64,000 nt of DNA from Saccoglossus kowalevskii (lineage: Eukaryota > Hemichordata > Enteropneusta > Harrimaniidae): contig NW_003134352.1 in assembly GCF_000003605.2 (NCBI RefSeq), positions 1 to 64,000 on the forward strand. Direction: 5' to 3'. Numbering within the stretch: the stretch's first letter is position 1; each line of letters opens with the position of its first letter. Below, piece by piece: positions 47,527 through 60,115 of this stretch. The notes beneath the pieces were generated by a model. The model had not been told where the DNA came from and ran no database searches. It saw only the letters and a program-made list of their open reading frames with translations. Made by a program: the position numbers and the translations under genes.

Positions 47527-47784
47527 CTAGTTAGATACGACTGAATAATCTAACTGGTATATGAGATGTTGTGTAACTTTGAATACATTGTAAATGGTCT
47601 CATCGTCTTGTAAATCAGTCATAGACGCACATTCTTTCACTGATTTGATCATGTTTTGTAATGTATATTGTGGTTGTAGTTGTTTGTGTTTATGAACGTG
47701 TTCTGTGTGCGATTTTTGTTTAATGATCGACTGTCGGGTTATTTGCATTCCGCTTTTCCTATTTCTTATACATACAATTTTCAT
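47527..47784 (-). CDS. Candidate 85-codon ORF or terminal exon, product unknown
   Basis: ATG at 47784 begins MKIVCIRNRKSGMQITRQSI. The later part, SVKECASMTDLQDDETIYNV followed by FKVTQHLIYQLDYSVVSN and TAG, looks most protein-like: amphipathic, with an acidic DLQDDE cluster. An acceptor-like ACCCGACAG at about 47727 could make the latter two thirds a terminal exon (phase 0). The pyrimidine tract is short, no promoter is visible and no family is recognised. AT-rich chance ORFs of this size do occur in 64 kb. Confidence 0.22.
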   Translation of the reverse strand: MKIVCIRNRKSGMQITRQSIIKQKSHTEHVHKHKQLQPQYTLQNMIKSVKECASMTDLQDDETIYNVFKVTQHLIYQLDYSVVSN

Positions 47785-48837
47785 GAACTTGATATAGGAT
47801 TAAGTGGAATAATTATTTACAAAATTACTTGCCAAGACAGTCGAACATATTAACCAATGCATATTACTCAACATGTTTATTCATTTTTATATTTTTTATA
47901 GACATTTTAAATGACTGACATTTTAAAATATGAATATAATGGAACAATACAAACTGTGCGGCTCATTAAGACATCCTACAAAAAGCACTGAATGTAGTTC
48001 AACTCTAATACCGGTCGTCTCATTAAAATATCAATTGGAATTTGTGATTTGATAATGCGAGAATAAAATTCAGTCAAGCAAAAATGTATATATAATATGA
48101 TGGAAACACCAGTAATAAACGAACCGTGTTAATATTCTTGATATATTTCTCAAAATTATTGAAACATTTGAAAATTTGAACAACAGATAAAATAGTAAAT
48201 GCAATAACTGTTCACGAAATATATTTATTATTAATAAATGCGACCCTTAGAAGTGTTCTTTGTATGCGCAAACTGATAAACATTATACTCCATGGAAATC
48301 AAAAGGAATGTACCTGGGAGTTGATGTGTGCACATTCCGGCCTCACTGTATATAGGCCATCCTGACTTTCTGTATATTGCAAATAATATTAAAAAGAGAA
48401 TATGCTTTGATTGTATTTCATACTGATCAGACCATGTTCAGTCGCGTGGATATACCTTATTACCTGCATTCATTAAATCAAATTGATCACAGGCTCGCTC
48501 ATACCATGCATGGTCACTGTGTCAGGCACATATTAAACACATATCTTTTCAGGGCTAATTTTGGAGTGCACACATTTACCTCTATGCTAGTCGATATTAA
48601 ACTACTAACGTGATCGAATGAAATGAAGAATTATGTGATGCACAGCAAATGTAAAATTTCCAATAAGCCTAAACTTGTGCATAGTTGACATTTTGTATAT
48701 TTAGCTCATTTGGGTTCGAAACATTTCAGCCTGTATTTGCAGATCCATTTGTCAACGACGAGGATCATTACATTCTCGCCCGTGATAGAGAATATGAGAA
48801 AACATATGTGCTTACCACTTGTAGAAGCCGTTTACAA
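47785..48837. other. Non-coding stretch
   Basis: Nothing recognised. The 69-codon plus frame at 48710-48919 runs into a MITE and is rejected. Confidence 0.45.
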
Positions 48838-49068
48838 TAGACCACTTTTTCGGAAGTCGAAACAACGGCGTTTCGCAATCGCGCGCAAACCGTTTTGGGA
48901 TGTAATTTTGCTCGCATGATATTGTGATTCTGTTTATACCAATCGCCGTCACAAAATTAAAATCCCTTCAATCGACTATCACAAAACTGAAATGTTTGGA
49001 TATTTCCGCCAATACAAAGCAGGAGTATTTTTGCACCTCAGTTTCGCTACTTCCGAGAAAGTGGTCTA
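48838..49068. mobile_element. TA-flanked MITE (231 bp)
   Basis: The left end GACCACTTTTTCGGAAGTCG and the reverse complement of the right end GACCACTTTCTCGGAAGTAG match, continuing into GAAAC on both sides; both abut TA (48838-48839, 49067-49068). The element is a Tc1/mariner-type MITE by target duplication, with no coding capacity. Confidence 0.85.
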
Positions 49069-52000
49069 TAGGAAATGTGTGATTTGCTTGTCAAATACAC
49101 CGAGTGATAATTTTTTACTCCTATTGTCGAATTAACAATTAGTGAAGATCAATTAGTAAGCTATCAACAATATTTGATCTGGTCTACGATTGTATTAAAC
49201 ACTGTGATAAAGGTTTGTTTTACGAAATAAACTTGAGCTATTTAATGTTCTAGAAATAATTTTACCGGAAGACGCTTGGAATACTGGGCAGTGGGTTACA
49301 ATAGCATATTAAGGATTACTTGGTATGTAACGCAATTGCAACAGCGACAACGAAACAGACAAGCATTAGCTAAGTTACTTGAAACCAATTCACTATACCT
49401 ACAACTCTTAGTGAATTACCAAGACATATACATTAATGTATACTGCACAATCATTTACTAGTCTCGTGCCAAGAGTGTTCATACTATATTATTCTCGCCT
49501 CGATGCTAGAATTGGGTTGTGCGAGACATCAAAGATAACAAGCTATCGTGCATTTCCTCGGGCAAAATTTTGAATAATTAATTCGATACGCAGTATGAAT
49601 ATTAAACATGTTGGTCTAATTGGTCACAGACATACAGACAGTAGTTATACTGACTTCAATGCATGCAAATAAATAACAGTACTTAATTATATTTGTTTTA
49701 ATAATATTTTTCAAAGCTGAAACGATTGAAATATAAAACCCACATATAGCACATTAACAAAGGCTTACTAATATGTTTGTGCCCACGATATGCATTTATA
49801 ATTCATGCTCATCTGTCGAGTGATCGTATTAATTTTCTTCCATGGAAAAGATAATATTAATATTTCTTTAACATTTTATTTTGTATCATATTGTTTATAG
49901 GTAAACGATCTATAACAACGTTTTTTCATTCTCTATACACTGGGAAGTGTTTCTTGGAAACATCAACATATAAGAATGAATTGCGTTTAGTGTTTATCAA
50001 AATAGGGACTACTGCCATATAACAGACTTTATAACTACTTTATTTATTTACTCATAACAATAATTATTAACTTTACATTTCACTTGTGATGAGGAAAAAG
50101 GAATAAAAAAAATCACTCCGACCTCCTGCTATGGAACTTCACGACAATCTATCATTTCTCTATTTCTATTCAGCTCTGTGAGTCACGTGTATATCATAAA
50201 CATACTAAACCTACTAAATAATAAATTGTAGTCGTAACAAATACGTCAATCTCTGTACGATCTCTTCACTATTCGCTGTATACAATGAAACATTGCAACA
50301 TCAAAGCATTGTGATCTAATCCATTCTCATATATCATTTCAAAATTGTAAAACCTGGAATTTTTAGAGACCATTAAAATGTTACCTTTCATTTCTTCATA
50401 TCTTAGACGGTATGATTTATTGAAGACTATGATGTAGGTATGAATGCGCTATTCGATGATGATGATAAGCGCCTAGAATCGAATATTCATTCAGAGATTA
50501 CAATGATAAGAAATATGATATTGAGGGTGTAAGGATATTACTCTAGCTGCGTTCTAAGTTCATGTGTTTGGCGTACAACTCACGTCAACTTCACTTCTTT
50601 GACACTGACTTATATACAATGACATGCAAATAGAACAAATATTATTATATATATTTTATTTTCATAAAACTGCTATTTAATTAAACATATTTTTTTTATT
50701 TGAGGAAAATATTTGGGTCATCAATGAGTTATATTGAAATAAGTGAAATAAAATGTCACTATGCCTTTCCCATATTTGTGGGGAATGTATGAATAATATG
50801 AATATGAATAATATGAATATGAATAGATCATCTAAACAAATCAATTATGCTGTGTGTGTTTCAGTTGTGTTCAGCGTTGCAAATATTATCACATATATTC
50901 TTATGGCAACTAAAAATAGATTATAATATATGCAACAAAAACATTGCTGTAAATATCGACGTACATTATTTACATTTTATCCATGGCAACTGCTTAATGC
51001 ATATTGTTGTAACGCTCTATGAATGGCGAATAAGGACCTATACTGAAATAATGGCTCCCTCGCTGTGATAGTATTTTTACTACACATCGTCCACTCTGTC
51101 TAAAAGGTTTTTACGACAAAAATGTTTGTTGTCATTAATATTTACGAGATAATAATGCATTTAAGCGTGACATCATTATTAATAAATGTATGAAGACACA
51201 CTTAACAAAATGCCTTCCTCATTCCTGCAGCATTCTCCCTGAAGATTTAGAGTTAAGTATGAAACACGCCTATCCGCATAATGATATGGTGCTACTAAAT
51301 CGGAACTCATAATTTCTCGCTCAATTTAATGTAATTCGCTGGGAAAATAATATAATAGGATGGTTAAGGCAAATCGGTGGACGATATTTCCGGATAGATC
51401 GGTATGACGTCATACTCTCACATTGTTTCGCTTAATACAAAAAGGTAAAGTTCAAGCAAGGTTAGCCACATTGGTGTTTAAATAAGTAAGCCTTTAATTC
51501 TGATGTATGCAGTTTGTCATGTGTGGCATTTAAAGAAAGTGACAGAAATGACAGCTACAGACATTGTTGATTTATTGGGGTGTGTATACCTCTGATATAT
51601 GGGCTTCCTAATTGTCTTTGATTTTATTCGCGTTCGTATGTGCAGAGTAGTCATGGGATGCCAAAAAGGTTATATTACATTTATATTCTGTCGCTTTTGT
51701 TCCGAAATATGAGTACTAACTCACGATCATGTAATCAGTCGAAGACGATATTTTTACTGAAATATGATCTGAATCGAATGAGCTGCAACAACATAATATT
51801 TACTATAAATAAATTAATTCCAACATGCCGGATATATTTAACTTAAAGCGATTTTCACAATAAACTACTACCGTGTGATTGGACTTAAATGAAATTGAGA
51901 TCATTCCCTATTGTGTAACATGTATGATCAGTCGTTGTCGCATTGAAACACACTACATACTGCTGTATTCGGGGATTCCAGTACACGTCTGCACTGGATT

Positions 52001-52261
52001 GCGTTAACCACGTGTGCCCATGTTAAGAACAAACCAAAATAAGTGTTTGCTGTTTTTAGTATTATCAGATGGTGTCCAAGACGAGTTTTGTGACCAATAC
52101 AATTAAAATGAATATCCATAGCACACGCACTGTGACAGATTTCTAAATGTTATTTCAATTACAAACAGTGTTGCATTAATCGTATTTGACAATACATGTC
52201 ACGTGTCCATTACATCAATATTATCCTCACTTAGTAACTGCTCAAAGTGCAAAATCAGCTG
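49069..52261. other. Non-coding stretch with a 15-bp tandem at 50788-50826
   Basis: ATGAATAATATGAAT repeats about 2.5 times at 50788-50826. TGACGTCA lies at 51405-51412. The ATG-started minus frame at 51928-52119 (63 codons) includes GCA|GTATGT, a possible donor, but nothing else supports it. Confidence 0.45.
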
Positions 52262-52280
52262 TCTCTCTCTCTCTCTCTCT
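52262..52280. repeat. CT dinucleotide microsatellite
   Basis: About nine CT repeats. Confidence 0.9.
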
Positions 52281-52620
52281 TCGTCTCAGTTGAGACTCAA
52301 ATAATAAATAATAAATGTAACGCAGCATGTCATTACTCGTTTCGAAATTCCGCATTTGGCTGCGTTAAATAATGGCTGAAGTTTACGTTGGGTGTAAATA
52401 TAAACCAATTATAGTTGCCCTGTAGAGTTTTATCATGTGTTTGATTTTATAAAGAATATTTGATTTTCTATATACAAAGAATCACACTGAAACTATGTAT
52501 ACGTAATTAGGTTGTATTACTCTTGTCATGATATGAATATTTTAAAAATCATTTAATACTGGTGATGTGGTGTGCATTGTTGACAAAACAATGTTATATA
52601 CTAACGAAACGCAATGACAC

Positions 52621-52735
52621 TGTCACAGTGTAAGCAGGCCTTACACTGTGACATTTTGTATAAAAATTGCAATTGAGAGGGCCACCGACAGATCCCCCTG
52701 TCCAGGGTGAGTTCTGCAGGCCTTACACTGTGACA
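52621..52735. repeat. 14-bp perfect stem plus 20-bp direct repeat
   Basis: TGTCACAGTGTAAG (52621-52634) and CTTACACTGTGACA (52640-52653) are perfect inverted repeats around CAGGC. The right half with its spacer, GCAGGCCTTACACTGTGACA, recurs identically at 52716-52735, 82 bases on. The interval between is GC-richer (CAGATCCCCCTGTCCAGGG). One left arm can therefore pair with either right arm. Confidence 0.9.
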
Positions 52736-53165
52736 CACATACGCTTAAATGTCGTTAGCATATTTTATCGCTCGCACGTACGCACGTCAACATTTTCCCA
52801 GATTCAATGAGAAAACCAACAAAATTTATATAAATAAAATTGTCATTAATTCTTTTATATTAAATGTTAGAAACAAAGCCCGTCATTTTGTAGGTAATAT
52901 AACTATGTCTATTCATATTCTTCGATATATGAATTTACGGGTTACCAGCGCAACTGCTTTAATATGGGATGAAATTGCGTGAATTGTCAAACAAACGTAC
53001 AAGTATATTAATACTAGGGGGGCTGCGTTGTGTTTGTCTCAAGTTGTTTAACTCTGTCCCTTTGAACGATTGTTCGTTTGTGTTTGCACATTCGAATAGT
53101 TTCAGTCGTCCATGTTATGCTGTGACGTTATTGATCAGGAATAGGTTAAATTCAATATATATATC

Positions 53166-53298
53166 TTAAAGCGCGGTGGTCGTCGTGCATCGCGTGTTCG
53201 AATTTCATGTAAATAAACAATGTATTTTACACGCGTTGTTTACGTCGCTATGAGTCCCATATCGAACAGGACGCGGCACGACGACTACCGCCCTTTAA
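53166..53298 (-). mobile_element. MITE family 1, copy b (133 bp, TTAA-flanked)
   Basis: Same element as 2233-2365 in inverted orientation, between TTAA 53166-53169 and TTAA 53295-53298. The 40-bp centre (containing TGTAAATAAACAATG) is identical to the other copies once inverted. Outer arms differ mostly at CpG sites. Confidence 0.88.
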
Positions 53299-53928
53299 TT
53301 TATCTACATGTTACATATATTTAAGCTAGTGGTTAGGTTATGTCTAGCTCTTATTCACTATGCAAGTGTGTTTAGTGGATGACATCTCGACTCAAAAACG
53401 ATATATGTATATAAATCAATAAACAAAGCAAGCGCTGTCTGCCTGTCTCACTGACATCCGATAAGGCGTGATTGGGCGTAATGAGCTGACATTACAAAAC
53501 ATAAACCATGTGTAACTGTATTAACGAGAGTGCAGAGCCGATATTGCTCCAATCTGCTCTTGATAGCAGTGTTGAACCAAGTATATGATGTAAATCACTA
53601 TGTCAGTCCTATTGAGTACTGTATTGCTATGGCAACCAACTGACAACAGCAGAAAATAGAATCGTTTTGTATTACTTGAAATTCTGCTAAGGTGGGCAAT
53701 TACGGACACGCATTAGATTTAATGTATGTTGTGGTTAATGACAGGGAAACTGTATAACTAGTGGATCATCTACTCATCTTACTTTCCTCTGAGATTTCTA
53801 CTCTATAATCAACGTTTTTCAGACGAACGCTTGTTATCTTCGTAAAAGATATTTGTGTATTCTGACGGGACCTTCGAATGATCGAATGTGAATTTCTGCC
53901 CTCTAGACGATCCGTAGTTTATACATAC

Positions 53929-54008
53929 ATGCCTATATCGTGTGTCACTTCCCTGATATATCCGCTCGGCTCTCATGTAACATGCGGCAGTCCTGTGTTT
54001 CCGGGCTA
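53929..54008 (-). CDS. Candidate internal exon, 26 residues, product unknown
   Basis: A good acceptor (GTCTTCATTATTTTATGTCATACTAG split over its tract; AG at 54010-54009) and the donor GGCAT|GTATGT bound 80 bases that read ARKHRTAACYMRAERIYQ then GSDTRYRH from phase 1 to phase 0. The frame remains open on both sides (53809-54099), reading on into VCINYGSSRGQKFTFDHSK, so a longer exon is possible. The composition is basic and mixed, not AT-driven. No family recognised, and no phase-matched partner was identified. Confidence 0.27.
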
Positions 54009-54144
54009 CTAGTATGACATAAAATAATGAAGACGCTGGGGACACTAGTGTATGTTCAATTAAAGATTGTGTAGCCTTACTACTGCATTTTAAATGCAAA
54101 GATAGGGAGTCAAATATATATAAAATAGAATAGGGAGATCAAGT

Positions 54145-54262
54145 TTATGTGCGATAAAACGTTGGTAATCCCATTTGTTTTACAATAAAACGTTGGTAAA
54201 TCTAATGTAAAATATAATGTTGGCCAGCCTAGTGTTATTTATAATATAGCGTTGTTATATTG
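54145..54262. repeat. Degenerate tandem repeat, four units of about 30 bp
   Basis: ATAAAACGTTGGTAATCC (54154), ATAAAACGTTGGTAAATC (54185), ATATAATGTTGGCCAGCC (54212) and ATATAGCGTTGTTATATT (54243) mark successive, increasingly diverged units. Confidence 0.7.
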
Positions 54263-55312
54263 TATAAAACTTTCGGTGTTAATTCCGATGTTAGAGATTC
54301 GAAATAACATGCTAGGGAGTCTAATTTGTTTACATTAATATGACAACACGTCTTGTGTATTGCTAGTATAGTGTATATTTGTGTATGTTTCAATACACCA
54401 ACAACGACATTAACTATACATTAATAATATCTCATTTACATTACTAGCAGTTACAAAACATCGTGTAGTATATGCTTGTCACAACGCCGTTTATGTAGCA
54501 CCCAGTACATGCGCCAATGATGTTCAAATCTGCCTGTATAGTTTATGTTTGTATGTGTCATTGGATCTTAGATGAACGACGAACCATTAAGCTAGGGAGA
54601 TTTGCAAGTCATACACCCTAACAGTGTTTCAATTAACCAATACATGAAATTCGATGCAGTTCTGCTTCTTCGCTTACGAAAAGAGGTTCACTGTTTGTTC
54701 TATCTGAGGCGGAGAACATATTTATCGGGTAATTTACTAGTAACCACTTTTCAGTCAAGTGTTGAGTCAATAAACTTTAACTTTTCAATTAGTTTATACT
54801 GAAATTAAAGGTTAATGGTGGCAGTTTATAATTAAATTAAACCTGGGCAGCGATTGAATCGTTCTGAAGTCTTTAAAAGCAGTAATGAATTATTGTAATG
54901 CTATAAATATGGTTATATTGAGTTAAAGAGAAATAAAGTGTATATAACTAGAACCTTCGAAGACAGACTGATTAAGTTTGTTCATGTTACATAACTCATA
55001 CCGTGATTTTTAATATAGATGGTACGCTTGCATTGGCTGTGAAAATGAAAACCTTTATTCGATAGAGTGGTTTGTCACTAGGTGTCATAAAAACTTGTTT
55101 CAATATAATGTTAAAGTAATATTAAATACAGAAATGACGTAAATAATTGAGCGTTCTTTTCGTCATTGATCAGCTAAAAGGTAAATGTATACAATACACC
55201 CTGAGAATTGCAAAGATGATGCAACATTATATGCATTGTGTTCAGTAATGACTTGAAATGTCTCAGCTGTTTAATTGCCCGATCTAATCTATATATTTAA
55301 GTCGTGTACATG
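54263..55312. other. Non-coding stretch
   Basis: Nothing recognised. Confidence 0.5.
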
Positions 55313-55505
55313 TCATGTGCCAGTCACCCCAGTCACGTGCCTCCTATGTGCTAGTCATCCCAGTCATGTGGACGTCATGTGCCAGCCATGTGCTTGTCAC
55401 CCCAGTCATGTATCCGTTATGTGCTAGCCATTCTAGTCATGTGCCAGTCATGTATCCGTCATGTGCTCGTCATTCCAGTCTTGTGCCCGTCATTCGTCAG
55501 TCATT
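55313..55505. repeat. Short-unit minisatellite (10-20 bp units)
   Basis: Repeats built of GTCATGTGCCAGTCA, CCCAGTCATGTG and ATCCGTCATGTGCTCGTC blocks in variable order over about 190 bases. The CCA/GTC-rich frame across it (MCQSPQSRASYVLVIPVM-like) reflects the repeat. Confidence 0.88.
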
Positions 55506-56163
55506 CTCTTTGTGTTTTTGGTATAATTGACAGGTGATCTGTGAGTAAGTGGAACTGAATGAATAATACTCTAAATGTGTAAATCATATATTGCCACGAA
55601 CTGTAATAGAATTGTTCAACTTGACAAGCACATCCCAGAGATCTTCAATCGGTGATAACGCCCGGGAACAATCAATTAACTTGACCTGAGTTGACCTATA
55701 TGAGAATTGATGAACACTCATTATAAGCTTAAACTCGCCGAAACATTGAATGTCAAAGTAGTCTGCTACATTTTAGGGGATATTAGGGCATAGTAGATGT
55801 ATAACTATGTAACCCAGCTATCTCACTAGTATGCTATTGGTAGACAGATTTCCTACGAACAACCTCGTTGTATTCATGATTATGTGTTTACGTAACAAAT
55901 CTTTCAAATAATCGAAAAGATTCTATGACGTCACATTGCCGAACAAACAGACGGACATGTTTGATTGTGTAATTGTTCAAATTTTGAATATAGCTAATAT
56001 AACAAAATACGTCATCATTACGTCATAGACGTGCTACATCGCTAGAAGATGCGATTCATAGCAATGACGCAATCTTCTCAACATGGTGATTAAGCCGAAA
56101 AATCTCGATATGTCACCTGAGATGCACGAGCAACGCGATTATCTGCACTGTGACCGGATATTG
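55506..56163. other. Non-coding stretch with a CRE-like octamer
   Basis: TGACGTCA at 55926-55933. No gene recognised. Confidence 0.5.
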
Positions 56164-56324
56164 TTAAAGGGGGGAGCCATCACCTGCGCATGCGTCAGAT
56201 GGTCAGCGTGTCATTGTTTACAAACAAGCGTCTACCCATGAGCCTTTGCGTTTTAGCGTGTGTTGTTGTCGTCGCTTGAGACTCAATTCCCGCGCGTGCG
56301 CAGTCGAAGACTCTCCCGCTTCAA
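56164..56324 (+). mobile_element. MITE family 2, copy c (161 bp)
   Basis: Left TTAA (56164-56167) followed by AGGGGGGAGCCATCACCTGC; right end GACTCTCCCGCT followed by TCAA, probably a mutated TTAA. It keeps GTCATTGTTTACAAACAAGC in the middle. More diverged in its arms than copies a and b. Confidence 0.85.
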
Positions 56325-57939
56325 TTGTACAATCCATACGTGACCATACACGACTGGTTTCATCAAACTAGTTATAACTAAGAACATGGTTGCTGACTAC
56401 AAATTATATAAAATATATATTGCGTTAACCACATGTAATATTTATATATATATATATATTATTATACATCTGTCAATCAATCTACCAAATACCTGAACCT
56501 CCGTGAACATACTATTATGGACTTCCGACACCGGAACAAAATACATGTAGATGACGAACAAAAACACGTAACTAGGACATGTAAATGACGCAGGAAGACA
56601 TATGAAGGACGTACCTCTGGCACATATAGGCGTGCGTGAAGACGTAAGTAGCATAACTAGGACAATGAACATTTATACGCGCTTTTTTGTTTATGTAAAT
56701 GTCTAATGATTATTAATTTAATAGTTTTTTTGCGTACTATTTAACTTTTCTGCCTGTTCAATTGTAGTTTGTTCAAATGATTTGAAGTGTACATTGTAGG
56801 TGTATTTAAATATCAACGAGAAATAATTAACTATTTTCAACTTGGTTAATTTTGTATCGTAATACTTTTGTCAAATGGAGTAAATAACTGGGTGAATCAT
56901 TCTATAAAGCAGCATGACCAATGCTACGACAGAAATAACTGTGTGTTAGTTTTCAGTAAACATCAAAAGATATTGAATTGAATTCCCTTCACATGGGAGC
57001 ACTTTCTATCATGTCGATAAACTGAAAGCATTTCTTAACTATTAAAACATGAAATGCCTGTAGTGATTAGGTAATGTGACGTGCGGCTCCATGCTTGTTA
57101 TGTTTAAGTACGTGTACCTTGTTTTCGTATTTCGTTATTACAGGCTACATTGGCATGCACTAGCACCCCTGAATTACGTTTATCGGATCGATAGCAATTT
57201 GGTTTACGAAACCTACTATTTGGAGATATTCATATGAGTCCCTATTATATAGGAATGTATAAATTATTGTGTTTATTGTATCGTATTCACTGTAGCCATT
57301 TGCGAATATTGTCACCAAAACAGCCATTTTGTTGTAATTCTAGCTTGTAAATAGCGCTATAAACAACAAATTAATGCTCCAAATATACCACGACTCGGCA
57401 GGTAAACCTCGACATTCTGGAAAATTGGCGTGGGTATGTACGAGACTGTCGTAAACCACCTTCGTACAAGCCTACACGTGCACGTTAGGAGATGAGGTAA
57501 TGGAACGTTACAATATGCGCACCGGAAAAACGCAAATGGATTATTCAAAACTTGCCATAGAGTGGGGTATGCAGTTATCCGGAAGCAATTACGAAATTGT
57601 CTTCAAGAAAGGATGTATCCAGCTTACTTTTCATCACGAGTTTCATTGTAACCAATGTATTGCACAGCACAGTATTTAAGGGTGACGTCACGAATCCAAT
57701 GTATCTGTTGTCCTTGTCAACTGTCATGTGCGCAGAAAAAATATTCCAAAATCTATTTCCTATCTAGTTACGTTTTTGCAAGGAACGTTCAAATTGCAGT
57801 AGTGCGGAATATTGATTTGTCGTCGATTGATGTGAATGTGTATTTACAAGTCTGTGACAGTTCCTTGGTGACGTATTCAGAAAATCACGCGCATCAAAAT
57901 GATATATTCATACAAAGGTCGGTCTCTTCTTGATCGTAC
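56325..57939. other. Non-coding stretch with an AT microsatellite at 56441-56461
   Basis: No exon accepted. TGACGTCA lies at 57683-57690. Confidence 0.45.
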
Positions 57940-58122
57940 CTGTCTGATACTGTTGTCATAAATTGATTGATAAAGAAAACATCCATTAATTGTTTAATGG
58001 CATCGTTGTTCGGACGTATGTATAGATTCATATCATCAGATACAGTGCAATGGGTTGCCTTGAGATTTAACGTCGTCAGATCAATTTTCTTTTTTCTGAC
58101 GGTAATGGGTTCTGGTGCAGCG
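57940..58122 (-). CDS. Candidate internal exon, about 60 residues, product unknown
   Basis: The minus frame reads EPITVRKKKIDLTTLNLK, ATHCTVSDDMNLYIRPNN, DAIKQLMDVFFINQFMTT and VSD before the donor GACAG|GTACGA (intron phase 2). The mix of a basic start, an acidic-polar middle and an amphipathic helix-like DAIKQLMDVFFINQF is protein-like. The weak point is the left boundary: candidate acceptors ATCAG (exon from 58122) and ACCAG (exon from 58111) have almost no pyrimidine tract. The opposite-strand 101-codon frame is hydrophobic because it is the antisense. No family recognised; membership in the same gene as the 35.4-kb exon is unproven because phases do not match directly. Confidence 0.35.
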
Positions 58123-60115
58123 CTGATAGTTTTATTTTTTTTATCGTTAACGTCATTCAAACCGATTTTTCAAAAAATAATACAATATATTAGATGCTGC
58201 GATTTTGTGGTTTCACTTTCACTTTTCACGGATGTCCAGTTACAAGAGATCTATCCGGTAATGAACACGTGATGTAATTTGCACTTTGCACACTGGCAAA
58301 TGATACTAAAAATAAATGTTTTCGTCAGAATTATATGTTCAACAACTGTTCATCCGTTAAATGCTCAATGATGAAGCTAATTAGAAAGGGGGGAAATCTA
58401 TTCAGAGAAGTGCAACGGAGTTTGTCCTGCCATGGGGGAATTAGATGCAGTCTGGTGCACACTCCACACCGAAAACCAACTCCATCCGACAGTGAATGTA
58501 CTAGTATATTGTTCGCGTACTTCGTTAGTCTACTCGGACCTGCTTGTTCTCGCCGCTGACATGTGAGAGATCTTTCCCAACAATGTTAATAGAGCGCCCC
58601 CTATTAATATGGAGAACACACACATACAATTAAGATGTAACGTAATTCTAATTACTAAAACCAAATAACAAATAGTTAAATAATTAAACACAATTGATTT
58701 ACTTAACAATACAGCTACAAACTTCGAAGTCATAGATCTTGAGGTTTGTGGGTCTATGACTTAACAGACACATAGTGGTTTCTATAAACGCACAGTGTAG
58801 TTGAAAGAGACCTTTGTTGACGTGGGGAAACCCTGATTTCCGTCCAGACCTTTTTTGTCCTTCCTGGCCCTTCCCTGGCATCAACATTCAGTGAAATAGA
58901 TATCTTTTACTCTCAGAATACAGTTCAAGTTGAAACGCACATTGATTGATACAGTCCATAATTCTTAAAAATGTCCAACTGTCATTGCAGTCAATCGTAC
59001 AGACTGCACACATTTAGTCTCAGACTGGGTTAAACCGGAAGGGCTAAATGAATTACAACCTCCTACAGAGCAGAAAAATATACATGTCTGATTACACATC
59101 ACGGTGTTCATTACAGAGGTGATGTCACTCAATTGTGTGTGTGTGTGTGTGTAACCGTTACTCATTGCAAATAACCTCTGTACAATGTGAGATATGGCTT
59201 TAAATGCTTATTAAGTATCCAGCTGGCAATGGTTTTAAGAGAGTGGAATAGACTTCTCTTGATTGGGTCTTGCTGACGAGTTCAAAATCTGTTATTTCAA
59301 GTCTGAAATATAACAGTTTATGTTCTTGATAATCGATTCTTGGGTAACTGTTTTACGGAGCATAACGCATATTGGTAGCTCTTCATCTATTTATACATCT
59401 AAAACGAGTGATTTTTTAAGAGAAGAAACAATTATAAAATGTATAATACGACATGATTTGAGTTCACATGCCTCCTATTTTGGCGTATAATACCCCATTT
59501 ACACAGCATTGTCTGCAATCGAATACCTCGACCTCAATTATGAGACAACCTTGTAAACGGAATCCCATCAGCACTCTTCATTTATGGAGAGACTAAGCAA
59601 ACATCACCTGCAATGTAATCGAGATATTTTTGAAACGTGAATCGCCAGGGGTGATTTGCACTCGTTGAATCTCGAAATTTACAAGTTAGTTAATTCACCC
59701 ACAAGTCATGTTTTCCACGATAAAAAGGAATGCACTTCCTGCCTAGAAGGTATTCGCGAAAAATGCAATCAACGCGTGAATTATCCAATTGCCTAGTTTG
59801 TGTGCGATGTATATTTGGGTATAACAAAGAGGTGATTAGGACGCTGTTCGTTGTTTGACTCCGATCATCTTATGATGTATGTAACGCGTTGACGGCAGTC
59901 GTATCGTGTTTCCCGCTAAGTGAGAAATTATGCTATTTCTGCCCGGGGGAGTACACATGAATTGTGCGTAGCTTGAGTTAATACCTCATGATTGTCAGTA
60001 AGAATTGTTATGAACAGCACGCTATTTCCGTAACTTGTGTAATGTTTTGCGGTGTTGTAGTACGAGTGTTCTTTTAAATGTGCGTCCATTTTAGCGTATG
60101 TGAAAATAAGGATAT
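58123..60115. other. Non-coding stretch with a GT microsatellite at 59137-59153
   Basis: Several open minus and plus frames of 60-90 codons without splice or initiation support. Nothing accepted. Confidence 0.4.

Noticed and set aside
48710-48919. 69-codon plus-strand ORF
   Set aside because: Overlaps the left third of a TA-flanked MITE and has no splice support.
57967-58272. 101-codon plus-strand ORF with hydrophobic segments
   Set aside because: Hydrophobicity reflects T-rich antisense of the minus-strand exon candidate; no splice or initiation support.
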